Assembly (NCBI GenBank): GCA_022661535.1
Contig: JAKULF010000005.1
Span: forward strand, 3,410,001-3,474,000
Origin: Eutypa lata
Lineage: Eukaryota; Ascomycota; Sordariomycetes; Xylariales; Diatrypaceae
Length of the DNA stretch: 64,000 bases
Direction of reading: 5' to 3'
Shown here: positions 60,962 to 64,000 of the stretch, one piece after another
How the letters are laid out: every line of letters begins with the position of its first letter
Position numbering within the stretch: the stretch's first letter is position 1
Position numbers and translations under genes: made by a program
Notes under the pieces: model-generated
Databases searched by the model: none
The model's input: the letters and a program-made list of their open reading frames with translations, nothing else
Told to the model about the DNA's origin: nothing

Positions 60962-61167
60962 GTCCTAGGGGAAGTTAACACGGATCAAGATCCTAATGGG
61001 ACATGGCATCTGCAATATATTGACCCCTTCGTACTGTACTGTCCATGTAATGGGAACATTATAATATTTTGGGAAATCTAGGTTTTATCAAACCATACAG
61101 AACTAACAATGATCCATTTGTCGGAGACACCGCTATCTTCAACTGTCCTGCTTAACGAGACTGGATA
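60962..61167. other. intergenic
   Basis: 3' flank of the HET gene. Confidence 0.5.
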
Positions 61168-61536
61168 TAATGGGGCTCAGAGCGCTATTTAAAACCTTGT
61201 GTTCTGGAGATAGACGATACATCGAGACACACATGGCTCTTCTTGACCGGAGACAAGGAACGTTGCGAGGCTCTACTATCGCAAGGCCCTATTTGGGACT
61301 GGGATTTAGGTTCGGGCTGGACTCCAGATCATTAGGCGGATGTAGGAGTAGCTTTTGATATTTCTAATGAGGTGAAGTGGCTTGTAGACCCAAAGTTATT
61401 TGGCCTAGACAAGATAGCGAGGGCAACGTGGAATCATCTTGGGTTATGTCACACCAATAGTTGGGATGACACTGTGTCGGCAAGTATGCGCGCAACGGGT
61501 AGCTCTGGTAACGAGGAAGGCGATGATAAAGGCTAA
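61168..61536 (+). pseudogene. degenerate coding fragment, family unknown
   Basis: The frame starting at 61168 reads protein-like sequence, WGSERYLKPCVLEIDDTS, then WLFLTGDKERCEALLSQGPI and DLGSGWTPDH, is interrupted by TAG, then continues in the same frame with ADVGVAFDISNEVKWLVDPK and LFGLDKIARATWNHLGLCH to a TAA near 61536. Composition is coding-like on both sides of the stop. No ATG or upstream exon is visible, and no family is recognised. It could be a relic or a gene whose introns I cannot place (the TAG follows an acceptor-like CATTAG). Confidence 0.33.
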
Positions 61537-61539
61537 AGA

Positions 61540-62071
61540 GCCGGATAATGGTTATGAATACCCAGATCAAGACCTTAAGCAATATAATGACCTTCACCTA
61601 TCTAAATCGTTAATTTTCTACAGAAGGCCTAGATACTTGGTTGCATTTCGGTGTTCCTGCAAATGCTTACAAACTAGAGACCGGCAAGCGAGGAATATGT
61701 CAACTAAAGGTCCTGATACTTAGAAGAGGTTCTTTGCAGCTAGCACTATTTCAATTCGATTAGTTACAATACTTGGACTTTAAACCCTATAACCTTTTGT
61801 TGTATTCAAGTGCTTGCAACCTTAGGATACCTGGAATCACAAACGTTATATAACAGCCCCATGGACTTGTATACAGCAATGTTGAAACGTCAGGGCTTCT
61901 TCGCTTTGTAATTAAATAGTATCATCTTACAATACATATAAAATATATAAAACAATCGCATGCTTTCCCCCTGTCGAGAAAACGTCGAGGTCGTTGCTTG
62001 TGATATTGTATAGATCTAGGACGAGTCGACTGGAGTCTGTAGTGCCTGGATCCCTTCGTTACCGTTGTATA
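61540..62071. other. intergenic
   Basis: 3' flank of the lipase gene; nothing recognised. Confidence 0.5.
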
Positions 62072-63194
62072 TCAAGTGCTATTTGCGTAGTCGCGTAACG
62101 GCACTTCGGGCCAGCCATGCAGTTCCAAAGTCTGCGCGTATTTGAAAAGCTCCGGCAGGATATCCGCATGCTTCTCCCTCCATTCCTGCTTCAGGCCAGG
62201 CGCGAGCTTGGTCTCGCAGTCATCCGGTTGTACCGCACTTGCCCTTCCGACGAACGTCTCACCATCCTCAAGAGCATCGAAGATGATCTTGTGACTAGCG
62301 GCCTCCCACAGTAACGAGTCGTGCGTAAAGAAGCGCGGTAGCCTGGCCCTGCCAAGAGCTTTCGGTAGGCAGACTTTGAAAAGGTCGATGTTGCTCGCTA
62401 GCGGACCGCTCAGCCTCCATGCATCGTTGTAGCCCCCAAACTGCTCGCCAAAGAAGCTAGGCTGCACGACGAGATCTATGCTGGACCCAATGTTGGTAGT
62501 GGGTACGAGTGCTCGGGTGCCACCAAACTTCCTCAGAGTAAATACAAAGTTAGACCAGGGCAGCTGCTGGACGACAGATTCTGAGTAGCGGTTTAAGTAG
62601 AACAGAGGCACCATCATCCAAGACCCGCGATAGGATGGCCCTAATGCAATGTGCTGCTTGACCCGAGCGCGGGTCTCAGGGTAGAAAGTCAATGTCCATT
62701 GTGTGACGAGAGCGCCGGCGGACCAGGAGACGACTGAGACGCCGTCACGTGATGGATACTCGTCGGAAACCTTCTTGATGGCATGGCTGACAAACTCAGC
62801 ACTGCGTTGTCCATCTAGCAGCAGCCTTTCAGGTACCGCAACGTAGCAAGGTTGGAAGCCGCGTTCAATGAGAGGCGGAATGAGCGTATAGTCCCAATTG
62901 ATCTGAGGGCTGAAATAGTGAAATATGGTTAGTTGGACATAGTCTCAAGTCGACACACAAGGACACTTACGTCACGCCTGTTCCGTGCACGAGTAACACA
63001 ACCCCCTTTGCCCCCTCTACTTGTCTCGGACACGATACAGCTTGGTCAAGTAGTGTTAGATCTACCAAAGGTTGCGGATCAGATCCACTGGGCAAGAGAA
63101 ACCCGCCTTCATCCACTGTATCTGGGCTTCTATTTAGAGCCCATAAGGCAGCTAGAAGAGCTACAAACAACGACAGATACCGTGCCCAGGCCAT
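62072..63194 (-). CDS. secreted lipase/esterase, CalB (Candida antarctica lipase B) type
   Basis: 353 aa, exons 63194-62971 and 62909-62072. An N-terminal hydrophobic segment (residues 5-20) predicts secretion or membrane anchoring. The alpha/beta hydrolase core shows the oxyanion region VVLLVHGTGVTPQINWDY, the nucleophile elbow SWSAGA (Ser138), the acid region VPTTNIGSSIDLVVQP (Asp220) and FFTHDSLLW with His271, in the order and spacing of the CalB family. The first Gly of the usual G-x-S-x-G elbow is replaced by Ser-Trp, as in CalB (TWSQG). Intron 1 cuts between VT and PQ and restores a GT..PQ..NW reading. Expected reaction is ester hydrolysis on lipids or similar substrates. No other lipid gene nearby. 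Confidence 0.85.
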
Positions 63195-63803
63195 TTCATC
63201 AGGACATCTAGAAACAATGATACCTCGATGATACCTCGATACACTGTTACGAAAGTGTTCAATAAGTCTGACATATACTTGTCTGGTTTGATATATTTAA
63301 TCGACTTAGATGGCCAATAAATACCAACGGAAACATCTAAGCATGGGTATCTGAAGAATCCCGAAGGATTCAGCGGAGTTCTCGTACCCGGCTCCATCGA
63401 GATCAGATGATCGGACTGTGGATTTACACCGAGTAGGAATAGGTACGCTAATTAGACTGAGCAAGGTATAATTATCCCAGAAGTACGATGTAGATAATAG
63501 TAACTGCTAATAGCCCTATTGAACAGCTCACGTGGCTCTCTAGAGGCATAGATATTGTAGTGCCTGCTATGTAGCTACATTTAGGTGTGAAGTAGGTAGA
63601 AAAGGGGTAGAATAGGTAGGTACTTACTTAAGCACTTCGTACTCTGTGGGTCCATTGTCACACTAGAGCTACATTATCGATAAGCTAAACTTTCCCCAAT
63701 TGAAGCTTCTGCTCAGAAATGGAGTCAGTACCTACATGTTAGCTGCTGATTCTTCCACAGTCGAGAACTGGAAAATAATGCGACCATATCAGCATTTTTC
63801 AAG
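63195..63803. other. intergenic between divergent genes
   Basis: Promoter region shared by the lipase gene and the edge gene; includes GGTAGA/AGGTAGGTA low-complexity motifs around 63585-63630. Confidence 0.5.
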
Positions 63804-64000
63804 ATGGCTTCAGAAAACAACGCCGGCGAACATTCGAGCGGTAATGGAGCCAATGTCGCTTCTACCAACGAAAAGAGCGCATCCTCTCCCAATCTCCCTC
63901 CTGCGAACGAGAACACTTCAAACAATGCGGGGTCTAGCAACGAACCCAATGGCGAAAACAAGCGTCGAGATCAACAATCCGGCTCGAATCGCGGTCGCCG
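63804..64000 (+). CDS. N terminus of an Asn/Ser/Glu-rich protein, cut by window end
   Basis: Open frame from ATG 63804 (AAGATGG context) to the window edge: MASENNAGEHSSGNGANVAS, then repeated Asn/Ser/Pro/Glu and a basic segment NKRRDQQSGSNRGR. Low-complexity, predicted disordered. The opposite-strand frame at 63725-63961 is a shadow of this biased composition. Family cannot be told from the N terminus alone. Confidence 0.55.
   Translation, partial: MASENNAGEHSSGNGANVASTNEKSASSPNLPPANENTSNNAGSSNEPNGENKRRDQQSGSNRGR

Overview
The window looks like a piece of a filamentous ascomycete (Pezizomycotina, probably Sordariomycetes) chromosome. Genes are interrupted by short introns of about 50-150 nt with GT(A/G)AGT donors and CTAAC/CTGAC-like branch points. 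Protein families are typical of moulds: Zn2Cys6 factor, HET, DUF6604, DUF6594, Dal5-type and monocarboxylate-type MFS carriers, BBE-like oxidase, P450. One 10-kb block is almost pure A/T with the signature of repeat-induced point mutation (RIP). All exon joins given here are my own reading of splice signals and reading frames; no transcript or database evidence was available.

Left arm (1-26 kb): a 3'-truncated FAD phenol-hydroxylase-type monooxygenase (minus); a three-repeat Myb factor (minus); a secreted bicovalent-FAD BBE-like oxidase (plus); a fragment of a protease-like gene; a second, paralogous three-repeat Myb factor (plus); a decayed aldo/keto reductase; a P450 of the pisatin-demethylase type (plus); a dynamin-like GTPase (minus); and a DUF6604 protein (minus). 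The two Myb paralogues flank the oxidase gene and point away from it.

Centre (26.8-37.2 kb): an AT island, RIP-mutated over its whole length and bounded by about 125-bp direct repeats, probably a dead LTR-type or similar repeat element. Next to it is an MFS gene that is complete except for one in-frame TAA where a CAA (Gln) codon is expected, which is a RIP-type C-to-T change. Beyond it lie a C-terminal remnant of a DUF6594 membrane protein, a tiny single-TM protein, a small inverted-repeat element and a 57-bp tandem duplication in the promoter region of a Zn2Cys6/ankyrin protein gene.

Right arm (43-64 kb): an Mpv17/PMP22 family membrane protein; a small secreted eight-cysteine effector-like protein; a Dal5/ACS-family permease; a Ser/Gly/Pro-rich protein of unknown function; a pepsin-fold protein with a C-terminal membrane anchor and lost catalytic motifs; an intronless HET-domain protein; a degenerate coding fragment; a CalB-type lipase; and the first exon of an Asn/Ser-rich protein cut by the window end.

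I do not see one convincing co-directional biosynthetic cluster. The window reads as an accessory, transposon-influenced region in which oxidoreductases, transporters, secreted proteins and allorecognition-type genes are scattered between long intergenic stretches, several of which hold gene relics.
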